NCBI GenBank assembly: GCA_039679645.1
Contig: JBDKUO010000042.1
Location: forward strand, 1-49,128
DNA length: 49,128 bases
From: Armatimonadota bacterium
GTDB taxonomy: Bacteria; Armatimonadota; UBA5829
Reading direction: 5' to 3'
Position 1 is the first letter of the stretch. Each line of letters starts with the position of its first letter. Position numbers and translations under genes: made by a program. Of this stretch, positions 16,211 to 24,706 are shown piece after piece. Below the pieces are notes generated by a model, which had not been told where the DNA came from, made no database searches, and saw nothing but the letters and a program-made list of their open reading frames with translations.

Positions 16211-17518
16211 CTAGAGATTGTAGCCGACTTCACCGTGCTGGCTCAGGTCGAGACCGGTCTCTTCGTCTGCCTTGCTGACCCGAAGCGGGGTGAATATATT
16301 GATCACTTTCAGGATAATGAATGTGACAACAAACGAGTAAGCTGCGACAGTCACTATTGCAATAAGCTGTTTGCCGAGCAATGCGGCATTTCCATGAAAA
16401 AGACCGTTTGCACCGGCAGGATTGATTACTGCGCTGGCGAACAGACCCGTCGCAATGGCTCCCCAGGTTCCCCCGACACCATGCACTCCAAAGACGTCCA
16501 GAGCGTCATCGTAACCGAGCTTGCCCTTGATCAGGATTGCGCAGTAACATATCGGGCTGACAACCAAGCCGAGTAAAACTGCTGCCATAGGCCCGACGTA
16601 TCCGGAAGCAGGCGTGATTGCCACCAGTCCGGCTACGGCTCCACTGGCGAACCCCAGAGCGGTCGGCTGACCCCTGTGCAGCCATTCGATTATAACCCAT
16701 GATAGCGCGGCTGTAGCTGCAGCCGTGTTGGTTACAACAAACGCGTTAACTGCAAGTCCGTTAGCCGCGAGAGCGCTGCCTGCGTTAAACCCGAACCATC
16801 CGAACCAGAGCAGGGCAGTCCCTACAAGTGTCATGGTCAGGTTGTGCGGTTTGAACTCCTCGCGTCCGTAGCCCTTTCTTCGCCCGATCACAATAGCGCA
16901 GCACAGAGCAGCGATACCCGAGCAGATGTGAACGACGGTGCCGCCGGCGAAATCCAATGCGCCCATTTTTTGCAGCCATCCGCCTGAACCCCATACCCAG
17001 TGCGCGACCGGGCAATACACCACAGTTAGCCAGACTATAATAAATATAAAAAATGCATTAAACCTGATGCGTTCGGCGAAGGCGCCTGTGATTAGTGCGG
17101 GAGTGATGATGGCGAACATCGCCTGGAAGATCATAAACGCCTGATGAGGAATGGTCTGGCCGGGCAGTGGAGTCATCCCTACACCCCTGAGGCCAACATA
17201 TTCAAGGGAGCCTATGAGCCCGCCGTGGTCTGTGCCGAAAGCAAGGCTGTAGCCCCACAGGACCCAGATCACTGCGGCAAGCCCGCACATCATAAAGCTC
17301 TGCAAGATTGTGGCCAGAGCATTTTTCTTGCGCACCATGCCTGCGTAAAAGAGTCCAAGACCCGGTGTCATAAGCATGACCAGCGCGCTCGAAACCAGCA
17401 CCCAAGCAGTGTCTCCGCTGTCTATCTTACCGGCTGAGTCCGCAAATGCCGTTTGCATACCGACCAGCATGCACACGAATATCGCAGCCGCCGTCTTAAA
17501 GTTGAGTAGTCTTCTCAC
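16211..17518 (-). CDS. amtB: ammonium transporter AmtB
   Basis: AmtB is the trimeric inner-membrane channel for ammonium uptake, blocked by PII of the GlnK type. The protein has a cleavable signal-like segment (AAAIFVCMLVGMQTAFA) and then about 11 membrane helices. Typical family segments are visible: GLGLFYAGMVRKKN, GAFAERIRF, AHWVWGSGGWL with the first pore histidine region, GTVVHICSGIAAL, WFGWFGFNAGSAL, and FGVHGVGGTWGAIATGLFA with the second pore histidine. GTG 17518 is chosen because GAGGAGG lies about 8-10 bases upstream; the longer frame would start at 17587 inside the operator region. It is the first gene of amtB-glnB-glnD. Confidence 0.94.
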   Translation of the reverse strand: MRRLLNFKTAAAIFVCMLVGMQTAFADSAGKIDSGDTAWVLVSSALVMLMTPGLGLFYAGMVRKKNALATILQSFMMCGLAAVIWVLWGYSLAFGTDHGGLIGSLEYVGLRGVGMTPLPGQTIPHQAFMIFQAMFAIITPALITGAFAERIRFNAFFIFIIVWLTVVYCPVAHWVWGSGGWLQKMGALDFAGGTVVHICSGIAALCCAIVIGRRKGYGREEFKPHNLTMTLVGTALLWFGWFGFNAGSALAANGLAVNAFVVTNTAAATAALSWVIIEWLHRGQPTALGFASGAVAGLVAITPASGYVGPMAAVLLGLVVSPICYCAILIKGKLGYDDALDVFGVHGVGGTWGAIATGLFASAVINPAGANGLFHGNAALLGKQLIAIVTVAAYSFVVTFIILKVINIFTPLRVSKADEETGLDLSQHGEVGYNL

Positions 17519-17535
17519 TCCGCTCTCCTCCTCAT

Positions 17536-17615
17536 GTAACCTCTGCTTAAAGTTTAGGTAACGTATGTTACAAGCAGGTTTCGGCATGGTTACGCTTTGG
17601 TTGCCGGTGTGTTAC
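17536..17615 (-). promoter_or_regulatory. cluster of GTAAC/GTTAC half-sites before amtB (candidate nitrogen operator)
   Basis: Five GTAAC or GTTAC pentamers lie in 80 bases: 17536-17540, 17558-17562, 17567-17571, 17589-17593 and 17611-17615. The middle two form an inverted pair spelling GTA-N8-TAC (17558-17571), which is the consensus of the cyanobacterial nitrogen regulator NtcA; GTnAC boxes are also used by actinobacterial GlnR. The amtB start is 18 bases beyond the nearest box. Which regulator acts here is not shown by the sequence. Confidence 0.55.
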
Positions 17616-17649
17616 AAGTGAGCGTGAGGATGCTTTGGCATGCCGTCTA

Positions 17650-18873
17650 CTATGTCTGTATGAGGGCCGGGTTGTCCCTGCAATCCCGCCATGCCTGTAT
17701 TATTGCGCGTATGTGGCTTTCGGGCAGGTTGCCGGGGAGGTTATGGACGCCCGCGAACAGGTAACCGCCGCCCGCACTGAATATCTCGATGTTGCGCTTG
17801 ACCGCTTCATAGACCTGCTGCTGCGTCATTTCGTTGGGATACAGCGTGGCGTCGAAGACGCCGCCATAGAAGATTATTTTGTCGCCCCAGTTGGCTTTCA
17901 ATGTGGTGGGGTCCATCCTGGAGGCGGATATCTGGACGGGGTTATATATGTCTACGCCGCACTCGACCAGGTCGTCCATAATATCGAAGTTCGAGCCGCA
18001 TGAGTGGAGATTGACTTTCATCTTGGTGATTTTGTGCCACTCGGTAAAAAGCCTTTTATAATGCGGCTTGTAGATTTTTCTCCAAAGCTCGGGGCCTATG
18101 GTAACGCCATTCTGGCCGCCGATATCATCTGCGATCCCCATGAACGCGCAATATTTACCGATTGCCTGTTCAAGCTGTCTTATATTTGCAATTGCGGCGT
18201 CTACCGCCTTGTCCAGAAACTCGTGGACGGCATCCGGCTCCGTTACCATTCGCATCCACCAGCTCATCAGCCCGCCGGGCGCTATCTGCAGGTCGAAGAT
18301 ATACTCTCCGCATGCGATGGCGTAATCTGTGTTTTCATACAGCCACTTTGCGTCGGCTTCCAGACGTTTGAGCAGAGTCTCAGGCATTTCATGTGGCGGA
18401 TTGAAGTCGTCAGGGGATGGCTGCTCATTTTCACCAGGAAGGGTATTGTTTTGAGCAGGCGGCATGTCAAAGTAAATCTCTCCCGGAGGGCACTTGGCCG
18501 CATTGTTCCACCACCATGTGCCGTCAGGGTCTTTGCGAAACTGCCAGTCCCCTGCCACCTGAATAGTCGTGCCCCATATATCCAGCGGTTTCCACTGCGC
18601 ATCGGCTTCAGGTGTCCAGAAGCGGGACGGACACATCTTGGAACCAAGCAAAATTACATCGCCGTCCATAGCTTTCAATACCGAAGGTTCAAAGACGGCA
18701 TTGTTCATGAACGTGCAGACGCGGTTTTTGGGGTCGGATACTCCTAAGATGTTTTTGAGCGTCTTATAAGCCAGATTGTGCAGCCCGGCGGTTTCACAAC
18801 CTCCGAGTCCGTTGGGTATTCTGTCAGCAGGTTCACGATTGAGCAATCGCATAATCCGTTCGCGAGATGTCAT
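17650..18873 (-). CDS. uroporphyrinogen decarboxylase-superfamily protein with HxC metal motif
   Basis: The 407-residue protein has the URO-D/MtaA fold pattern: start MTSRERIMRLLNREPADRIP, a central GIADDIGGQNG, and NLHSCGSNFDIMDDLVECGVD (about residues 290-310). The His-Ser-Cys of the last motif is the zinc site of cobamide-dependent methyltransferases such as MtaA. The end FAGVHNLPGNLPE also fits the family. A role in methyl transfer or demethylation is more likely than haem synthesis, since the N-terminal substrate arginine region of true HemE (normally RQAGR) is not seen. No corrinoid protein is encoded next to it. It lies upstream of amtB on the same strand, separated by 131 bases with the GTAAC cluster. 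Confidence 0.8.
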   Translation of the reverse strand: MTSRERIMRLLNREPADRIPNGLGGCETAGLHNLAYKTLKNILGVSDPKNRVCTFMNNAVFEPSVLKAMDGDVILLGSKMCPSRFWTPEADAQWKPLDIWGTTIQVAGDWQFRKDPDGTWWWNNAAKCPPGEIYFDMPPAQNNTLPGENEQPSPDDFNPPHEMPETLLKRLEADAKWLYENTDYAIACGEYIFDLQIAPGGLMSWWMRMVTEPDAVHEFLDKAVDAAIANIRQLEQAIGKYCAFMGIADDIGGQNGVTIGPELWRKIYKPHYKRLFTEWHKITKMKVNLHSCGSNFDIMDDLVECGVDIYNPVQISASRMDPTTLKANWGDKIIFYGGVFDATLYPNEMTQQQVYEAVKRNIEIFSAGGGYLFAGVHNLPGNLPESHIRAIIQAWRDCRDNPALIQT

Positions 18874-18952
18874 ATGTTTCTAAGCTCCATGTAGAGTATA
18901 TACCTGTTTGCCACTTTGACGATGAAGATAAAGTTCCTTCATACTCTGTTGT

Positions 18953-19087
18953 GGCAGATTTGCAATCTGTCCCCTTTGGGGCAATCTCTGGATATGAGAT
19001 TCCGTTAACCGCTAAGCCAGCATATAAGTGCTAGGTAGTGGCATCAGAGATGCCATTTGGCCCTTTTCGGCGCAGATTTTAATCTGC
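18953..19087. repeat. cluster of short palindromes in the 18.9-19.2 kb gap
   Basis: The 339-base divergent gap holds hairpins at 18953-18972 (GGCAGATT...AATCTGTCC), 18971-18981 (CCCCTTTGGGG), 19040-19054 (GGCATC-AGA-GATGCC) and 19072-19087 (GCAGATT-TT-AATCTGC). The first and last share the CAGATT/AATCTG core. No gene is visible here; an extended -10 (TGCTATACT, 19160-19168) for the next gene lies at the right end. Confidence 0.5.
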
Positions 19088-19212
19088 CCGAACAAAGCGG
19101 AGACATATTTCTTAAGATGTGTTCGCCCTGACCGCAGGTGCGGATAACAAGCTTTCCTATGCTATACTTATAATTGCCGAGCACTTTCAACTAATTTTGG
19201 GGCAACATAACG

Positions 19213-19758
19213 ATGACACAAATAAAGACACTCCTTCATGTCGAATATCTTCAGCAGTTCCTGCCGGGCTGTCCCGATAAAGAGAACGGCTGCTGCGGTC
19301 CGGCATCCCTTACGATGTGCGCATGTTACGCCATAAGCAGGAAACCCGAGTCAAACGATATCGTATCGGTCCTGGCAAACCTCGGGCACCGGCTCGACGG
19401 CACCGGCGGCGGCACACGCTGGACAGAACTCCTGGGCGCGGGCAAAGAAGTCTTTGGCCTTGATGGCCTGGCGAAAGAAATATGGGGTATTGATGAGATC
19501 AAATCCGAGATAGCGCAGGGCAGACCCGTGATCATTGGTCTGAAGTCGGGCTTTCTGACCAATCGCAACTACGAATTTGCAGGCGGTCATTATGTCGCCG
19601 CAGTCGGATTCGATTCCGATCACATTATCTGCCTGGACCCCGCCGCCAGGTCGAGCGAGCCTTTTTACTACAGCAATACCGATATGCACTCCGCTATGAT
19701 TGAGTTAGGAGAAAATGTACCCAACGGCGTTATGCACGGCTTCAGCGTGAAGACCTGA
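19213..19758 (+). CDS. C39-like papain-fold peptidase
   Basis: The 181-residue soluble protein has the cysteine-peptidase motif ENGCCGPASLTM (catalytic Cys28), the histidine motif AGGHYVAAVGFD (about 123-134) and the following Asp/Asn motif CLDPAARS (about 140). This order is that of the peptidase C39-like family (C39_2), in which substrates vary and many members are stand-alone. It lacks the ABC-transporter part of bacteriocin-processing C39 proteins and no signal peptide is seen, so it probably acts in the cytosol on an unknown substrate. The start follows a weak GGGGC site; no closer alternative exists. Confidence 0.75.
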   Translation: MTQIKTLLHVEYLQQFLPGCPDKENGCCGPASLTMCACYAISRKPESNDIVSVLANLGHRLDGTGGGTRWTELLGAGKEVFGLDGLAKEIWGIDEIKSEIAQGRPVIIGLKSGFLTNRNYEFAGGHYVAAVGFDSDHIICLDPAARSSEPFYYSNTDMHSAMIELGENVPNGVMHGFSVKT

Positions 19759-19796
19759 TATTTGGGTGTTTGTTCAAACCAGCAAACTGTAGGGAA

Positions 19797-19851
19797 GAAG
19801 CATTTGCCCTTCGCATTTGGCAAGCTTCTCAATTAATGTCGCAAATGCTTC
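19797..19851. terminator. inverted repeat between convergent genes
   Basis: Arms GAAGCATTTGC (19797-19807) and its exact complement (19841-19851) flank 33 bases in the convergent gap between the peptidase and the Nudix gene. It could serve both strands, although neither side has a long T-run. Confidence 0.4.
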
Positions 19852-19865
19852 ATCCGCCACAACTT

Positions 19866-20294
19866 CTATACCGGACTATCGTCTCTAATCAATATCGGAA
19901 AGACTAAGCCATTTCTATCATTGGAAAGTGGAATAGCCCACTTGATGTTCCGAACGCATTGCTCCAGGCTCATCACCGAGCAGAGTTCCGGCATCTCATC
20001 AGTCGGGTAAGTCACCTGACTAAGAACAGCACTAACAGCTTCCGTCGAGTGGGCACGGTAGTAGAAGACAGTCCAATCCGGTCCATCGTGCCGGATTGTG
20101 TATTCCCATTGGTCGAAAGTGACGCCGGTCTCTTCCTGAAACTCACGGCACATGGCTTCTATAGGGCGCTCGCCATCTTCAATCTTGCCGCCGATCCCAT
20201 TCAGCAAACCAGCCTGCCACTGTGGTCGAACCTTTCGGATAAGTAGAACATTGGTTCCTTCATCATCGAACAGAAATCCATCTACAAAATGCAT
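19866..20294 (-). CDS. Nudix hydrolase
   Basis: The 142-residue protein contains a complete Nudix box at residues 36-58: G, five residues, E42, seven residues, R50-E51-F52-x-E54-E55-x-G57-V58. It hydrolyses a nucleoside diphosphate linked to another group; the substrate cannot be read from the sequence. The start FVDGFLFDDEGTNVLLIRKVRPQW resembles MutT-like enzymes of the 8-oxo-dGTP or NADH-type sets. ATG is preceded by AGGGTGAT. It is a lone minus-strand gene between two plus-strand genes. Confidence 0.88.
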   Translation of the reverse strand: MHFVDGFLFDDEGTNVLLIRKVRPQWQAGLLNGIGGKIEDGERPIEAMCREFQEETGVTFDQWEYTIRHDGPDWTVFYYRAHSTEAVSAVLSQVTYPTDEMPELCSVMSLEQCVRNIKWAIPLSNDRNGLVFPILIRDDSPV

Positions 20295-20430
20295 ATATCA
20301 CCCTGCCAAGCCAAGACTACAACAGCATTCGCCTATCGGCATCAATTCCCCTGCCATAAGAAGGAACAATCTTCCAAACGGCTAAGCAGTTATGGAGTAT
20401 CTTCATACCGGATTGAAAGGAAGAATGGTA

Positions 20431-21666
20431 ATGGCCGACAACTACAAAGCCGAATATAATTTATTAGTCGACAAACTCGCCGCGCGCGGTGTTGACGTTG
20501 ATAAAGTAAAATCAAAGCTCAAAACGCAAAAGATAGAGACCCCGAGCTGGGGCTTTGCCGATTCAGGCACCAGGTTCGGACCGTATAAGCAGCCCGGCTC
20601 GGCAGTCACGATCGAAGAGAAGATCGCCGACGCAGCCCAGGTCAACAAATTCACAGGTATCGCACCGACTGTGGCAGTGCATGTCCTTTGGGACTTTCCC
20701 AATGGTCTCCAAGATGCCGATAAGCTTGCCGCCTACGCCAAGTCTCTGGGAGTCAAGATAGGCGCTATCAATCCCAACGTCTTTCAGGACCGCGAATATT
20801 TCTTCGGTTCTGTCACCAATGAGGACCCGGCTGTCCGCAAAAAGGCTATCGCGCACATGATCGATTCCGTGGAGATAGGAAAGAAGCTCGGCTCCGATGT
20901 GCTCTCACTGTGGTTCGCCGACGGCACCGACTACCCCGGCCAGGGAGACTTCCGACGCAGAAAGCATTATGCCGAGGAGTCACTCAAGGAAGTCTACAAC
21001 GCCATGCCGGCCAATATGCGCATGCTCATCGAGTATAAGCCCTTCGAGCCTGCCTTCTACCACACCGACTTCGGCGACTGGGGCATGAGCTATTCGTTCG
21101 CTAATAAGTGCGGCCCCAACGCTCACGTGCTGGTCGATCTGGGTCACCACTTCATCGGCCAGAATATCGAGCACCTGGTCTCATTCCTTATCGATGAGGA
21201 GAGGCTGGGCGGCTTCCATTTCAATAATCACAAATATGCCGACGACGACCTCACAGTCGGTTCGATCAACCCGTATGAGCTCTTCCTGATCTACAACGAG
21301 TTGGTCAAGGCAGAGGATAAGCCTAATAACAACCCGCCGATAGCCTATATGGTCGACCAGGCGCACGTCACCAAAGCCAAGATCGACGCCATGATCCAGA
21401 CGATCATGCACATCCAGAGCGCCTACGCCAAGGCCATGTGTATCGACCGCAAGAGGCTCTATACGGCGCAGATCGGTCAGGATGTTGTCGGCGCCGAGAC
21501 ATGCATGCAGGAGGCTTTTGCTACGGACATCGAACCTCTGCTTAAAGTGGCTCGCGAGGAGATGGGCCTCGATCCCAATCCTCTGGACGCATTCCGCGCA
21601 AGTGGCTACTGGGCTAAAGTGAGCAAAGAGCGTGGAATCCGCTCCGGCGCAGGAGTAGGAGCCTAA
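20431..21666 (+). CDS. rhaI: L-rhamnose isomerase-type sugar isomerase
   Basis: The protein (411 residues from this start) is a TIM-barrel metal-dependent ketol isomerase of the Gram-positive/Pseudomonas L-rhamnose isomerase type. It includes SWGFADSGTRFGPY near the start, LSLWFADGTDYPGQGDF, the metal-site segments MLIEYKPFEPAFYHTDFGDWG, HVLVDLGHHFIGQN and GGFHFNNHKYADDD, and the ending ASGYWAKVSKERG. Members interconvert L-rhamnose and L-rhamnulose, often with broad aldose/ketose range. ATG 20431 has AAAGGA 9 bases upstream; ATG 20425 and 20392 are in-frame alternatives. No rhaB, rhaD or rhamnosidase gene is adjacent, so the pathway context is missing here. Confidence 0.86.
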   Translation: MADNYKAEYNLLVDKLAARGVDVDKVKSKLKTQKIETPSWGFADSGTRFGPYKQPGSAVTIEEKIADAAQVNKFTGIAPTVAVHVLWDFPNGLQDADKLAAYAKSLGVKIGAINPNVFQDREYFFGSVTNEDPAVRKKAIAHMIDSVEIGKKLGSDVLSLWFADGTDYPGQGDFRRRKHYAEESLKEVYNAMPANMRMLIEYKPFEPAFYHTDFGDWGMSYSFANKCGPNAHVLVDLGHHFIGQNIEHLVSFLIDEERLGGFHFNNHKYADDDLTVGSINPYELFLIYNELVKAEDKPNNNPPIAYMVDQAHVTKAKIDAMIQTIMHIQSAYAKAMCIDRKRLYTAQIGQDVVGAETCMQEAFATDIEPLLKVAREEMGLDPNPLDAFRASGYWAKVSKERGIRSGAGVGA

Positions 21667-21714
21667 CTGATTTAGTATTTGAGATATTGGATTTTATATT
21701 TAAGGTAAATTGAT

Positions 21715-21739
21715 GGGCCGGGGAATCTTTCCCCGGCCC
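21715..21739 (+). terminator. GGGCCGGGG hairpin after the sugar isomerase
   Basis: A perfect 9-bp stem (21715-21723 with 21731-21739) with a seven-base AATCTTT loop. Nearly the same bases, including the preceding GAT, recur after serC at 41729-41753, so this is a repeated terminator-like element. Confidence 0.55.
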
Positions 21740-21773
21740 TACACATACGGCGATTTCCTATCGACCTCAACTT

Positions 21774-22283
21774 TTACTTCTGAACTCTTACTACTTGAAC
21801 TCTGGTAATCTTCTTTTCGTTGTCTGTCGAAATATTGACTGCGATCTCTTCGCCATTATCGCCCGCAACTGAAAACACGGCCATCTTGTTGTCGCCGGTG
21901 TTCTGATTGAATGAGTTCTTTACATTCTTGAGATTCGATTTATAGAACCCGTAGACTTTTTCAAAGTTGTCCGAAGTCGTCAGTATACAATTGTGCATCT
22001 TTTCTGTTTGGCCTTTGCTGTCGCCTTCATAGCTGCCGGCAGTCTCGACCTTTGCGCCGGGGTATACGGGCACTCCAAGCTCTTTAGCAGTAATATTCTT
22101 TTTATCGACTTCTATCGTCGCCTTGCCTTCGGCTGTCTTAACCTCAACCTTTTTAGCTTTTCCCTGCTTCTCACTTACAGTCACTTTGCCGCCCGGAGCA
22201 ATATAGGTATGCTTTCTTGCACACCCCGCCGAGATGACAACGATCAACGTCAGTGCAATTGCAACAATTCCTAATCTATTCAT
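21774..22283 (-). CDS. small lipoprotein of unknown function
   Basis: From ATG 22283 (GGGGAGGC six bases upstream) the product has 169 residues. A signal peptide, NRLGIVAIALTLIVVISAGC, ends in a lipobox with Cys20. The mature part has a Lys-rich strand region (TVSEKQGKAKKVEVKTAEGK) and then ELGVPVYPGAKVE, a motif seen at the start of a small domain in various bacterial lipoproteins. The rest (FEKVYGFYKSNLKN, then GEEIAVNISTD) looks like a compact alpha/beta domain. No function is known to me. A longer in-frame start at 22400 would bury the signal peptide and is rejected. Confidence 0.8.
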   Translation of the reverse strand: MNRLGIVAIALTLIVVISAGCARKHTYIAPGGKVTVSEKQGKAKKVEVKTAEGKATIEVDKKNITAKELGVPVYPGAKVETAGSYEGDSKGQTEKMHNCILTTSDNFEKVYGFYKSNLKNVKNSFNQNTGDNKMAVFSVAGDNGEEIAVNISTDNEKKITRVQVVRVQK

Positions 22284-22753
22284 ACAAGCCTCCCCCAAAT
22301 GAAATGTAATCAGCCACTTCAACAAGTAAATGCTGCTATCCTCTATTAACATCCTGTTTAGTGAGGCTTGCCGCCGGAGCCGTCGAATGCGCCAACCCAT
22401 CCGACTGCCACAATGAACATTTGCGCTTTTATCGAAGTCTATTATGTCTCGATGGGCCGGGATTTGAATCCCGGACCATCGTATGGGGGATATTTATCAC
22501 CAACCATGCCTTGCCTCAATGACATCCCAATCCAAGTATTTGTATTATGCACGAACATTTCTCACGATTGTGCGTTATGTAAGTGACTTACCGTGAATTG
22601 CTTGGCACTTCAAAACTCGTGACGATGCAAGGAGGGATATTTTTTAATGCATCGAAATCTACTATAACAAACAGATGGCAATTCAAGCATTCTTGCCCTG
22701 GGTTCCATAAAGCTTTCGATCTACCTCCGACTTCTATCTCTAGGGGGCCGACT
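22284..22753. other. 470-base divergent intergenic region
   Basis: This gap between the lipoprotein and the AAA ATPase holds copy B of the palindromic repeat (22451-22477) and no supported gene. An open frame runs from 22583 into the ATPase, but its first 57 residues lack the family pattern and a ribosome site. Confidence 0.5.
22451..22477. repeat. palindromic repeat, copy B (first hairpin only)
   Basis: Arms GGGCCGGGATT and AATCCCGGACC (22454-22477) match the first hairpin of copies A and C. The following GTATGGGGGATATTTATCACC (22481 onward) looks like a decayed second hairpin. The preceding GATGGGCCGG also matches the start of the terminator-like repeats at 21712 and 41726. Confidence 0.6.
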
Positions 22754-24232
22754 ATGCCGCCAAGTAAAATTGACACCGAGATAAGCACTCTTATACGCGC
22801 GCGGTACCCGATTATCTATATCGTTTCATGGGAGGAGCGCCGTGTGGAGGATGCGCTGCGCGAGATTGCTCACCCGTCCAAAAAGATATATACCTGGAGT
22901 CTGACGCAGGGGGTTCGTCCGTCGCCGCCGGTCGGTGGGCAGGCGAGCACACTCCTTGCCGCTCTGGAGTTTGTCGATAAGTGTGATGAGGACGCTCTAT
23001 TTGTCTTCAACGACATGCACTCGATGATCTCCGACCCGGTGATCATCCGGCTGCTGCGGGATATGGTCGTAAACCTCAAAAGCAGCCACAAGAGCCTTAT
23101 TATCCTTTCACCTATACTTCGTCTGCCGCCTGAGCTTGAGAAAGATATTACTGTGGTCGATTACAGTCTGCCCGATTTTAACGAACTCGGCGATTTGCTG
23201 GCACTGATAATCGACAAGATGAAGCGCGACGGCGCCGACGTGAATATCAATCTTAACTCCGATGATCGCGAGAAGATAATCAAGGCAGCGCAGGGGCTTA
23301 CTATTACCGAGGCCGAAAACGTTTTTGCGCGGAGCCTTGTCGAGAGGCGCGCATTTGATATCGATGTGATCCTCAAAGAGAAGGAACAGATCGTGCGTAA
23401 GAGCGGTCTGCTGGAATATTATCCGGCAAATGAGAAGTTCTCCGATATCGGCGGGCTGGGTGTCCTCAAAGACTGGCTTGCCAAGCGCGGATCCTCTTTT
23501 ACTCAAAAGGCGCGCGATTATGGTCTGCCGGAGCCTAAGGGAATACTGCTGCTGGGTGTGCAGGGCTGCGGGAAGAGTCTGTCGGCAAAGGCTGTCGGTG
23601 CGCTCTGGAACCTGCCCATACTGCGGCTGGACGTGGGCAAGATTTTCAGCGGGATAGTCGGCTCCAGTGAGCAGAATGTCCGGCGTGCAATACAAGTTGC
23701 GGAGTCGGTGGCGCCTGTCGTGCTGTGGATGGATGAGATGGAGAAGGGCTTCGCCGGTGTGCAAAGCTCGCCGCTATCCGATGCGGGCACGACATCGCGC
23801 GTATTCGGCACATTCATCACATGGCTGCAGGAGAAAAGCGCGCCGGTCTTTGTCGTAGCCACTGCGAACGACATCACTCAGCTTCCGCCCGAGCTTTTAC
23901 GCAAGGGCAGGTTCGATGAGATATTCTTTGTGGACCTGCCGAGTCGTGACGAACGCGCCGAGATATTCCGGATCCACCTTTCAAAGCGAAAGCGTGAGCC
24001 TGGCAGCTTTGACGTCGACTCATTTGCCTCAGCATCCGAGGGTTTCAGCGGCGCGGAGATTGAACAAGTCGTCGTGTCGGCGCTTTTTGATGCATTTGCC
24101 TCTAGCCGGGAAGTGACGAGCGATGATATACTTAATTGCATCCAATTGTCCGTTCCGATATCGGTCACCATGGCTGAGCAGATCGCCTATCTGAGAGGGT
24201 GGGCCGAAAAGAGGGCGCGCAGGGCGTCATAG
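22754..24232 (+). CDS. Ycf46-like AAA+ ATPase
   Basis: From ATG 22754 (GGGGG site 8 bases upstream) the protein has 492 residues. An N-terminal domain of about 240 residues starts [31 protein letters not shown] and contains [10 protein letters not shown], a degenerate P-loop-like fold typical of Ycf46 proteins. A full AAA domain follows: Walker [15 protein letters not shown] (about 267-280), Walker [15 protein letters not shown] (about 322-335), sensor [24 protein letters not shown] with the arginine finger, and a C-terminal helical lid ([18 protein letters not shown]). The family is linked to carbon-dioxide or photosynthetic control in cyanobacteria but its general function is unclear. Not FtsH: no membrane or protease part. 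Confidence 0.85.
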   Translation: MPPSKIDTEISTLIRARYPIIYIVSWEERRVEDALREIAHPSKKIYTWSLTQGVRPSPPVGGQASTLLAALEFVDKCDEDALFVFNDMHSMISDPVIIRLLRDMVVNLKSSHKSLIILSPILRLPPELEKDITVVDYSLPDFNELGDLLALIIDKMKRDGADVNINLNSDDREKIIKAAQGLTITEAENVFARSLVERRAFDIDVILKEKEQIVRKSGLLEYYPANEKFSDIGGLGVLKDWLAKRGSSFTQKARDYGLPEPKGILLLGVQGCGKSLSAKAVGALWNLPILRLDVGKIFSGIVGSSEQNVRRAIQVAESVAPVVLWMDEMEKGFAGVQSSPLSDAGTTSRVFGTFITWLQEKSAPVFVVATANDITQLPPELLRKGRFDEIFFVDLPSRDERAEIFRIHLSKRKREPGSFDVDSFASASEGFSGAEIEQVVVSALFDAFASSREVTSDDILNCIQLSVPISVTMAEQIAYLRGWAEKRARRAS

Positions 24233-24301
24233 CTTTCGTTATGAGTTTTGAGTTGTGTGTTTCGAGTTACTTGAGCGGTAGGCTAGCTGAGGAGGAGAGG
24301 A

Positions 24302-24688
24302 ATGTCTGTCATTGAAAGATTTGAGGATATTCAGTCATGGCAAGAAGCCCGCGCATTGACTAAGCAGATATACACACTCACTTCACAGGGCGACTGGGCG
24401 AGAGACTTTGGATTGCGGGACCAGATTAGGCGGGCTTCAGTTTCGATAATGTCGAATATAGCAGAGGGTTTTGATCGTCGTAACAATGGTGATTTTCATC
24501 GGTTTCTTGCAATTGCCAAGGGATCGGCAGCAGAGGTCAAAGCCCAGCTATACGTGGCGCTTGACATGGGATATATAGATGAGGATGTCTTCATGAAAGT
24601 ATATGGATCAGCGGACAAAACTGCTCGTCAAATAGGAGCACTAATGAACTATCTTAAGGCTCATACCATCAAGACCCATAACCCATAA
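24302..24688 (+). CDS. S23-type four-helix bundle protein
   Basis: The 128-residue protein fits the 23S rRNA-intervening-sequence/four-helix-bundle family: SWQEARALTKQIYTLTSQGDW, then FGLRDQIRRASVSIMSNIAEGFDR and FHRFLAIAKGSAAEVKAQLYVALDMGYID. Relatives are found inside 23S rRNA insertions, as the Avd subunit of diversity-generating retroelements, and often, as here, alone. No reverse transcriptase or rRNA is near. GAGGAGAGG lies just before the ATG. It is followed by smc after 18 bases and is probably co-transcribed with it. Degenerate ATGAGTTTTGAGTTGTGTGT-like and ACCCATAACCCATAA sequences flank it, suggesting an inserted cassette. Confidence 0.86.
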   Translation: MSVIERFEDIQSWQEARALTKQIYTLTSQGDWARDFGLRDQIRRASVSIMSNIAEGFDRRNNGDFHRFLAIAKGSAAEVKAQLYVALDMGYIDEDVFMKVYGSADKTARQIGALMNYLKAHTIKTHNP

Positions 24689-24706
24689 ATCACAACAGGA
24701 CTGATT

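Noticed and set aside
17650-18873. Haem-pathway HemE
   Set aside because: It lacks the N-terminal RQAGR-type substrate motif and carries the HxC metal motif of methyltransferase-type members; no other haem genes are nearby.
22583-22753. Upstream extension of the AAA ATPase by 57 residues
   Set aside because: The extension does not resemble the family, contains no ribosome site at its start, and ATG 22754 gives the expected N-terminus.
24302-24688. Diversity-generating retroelement (Avd-like protein)
   Set aside because: No reverse transcriptase, template repeat or variable repeat was seen in the flanking sequence; the protein is a general S23-type relative.
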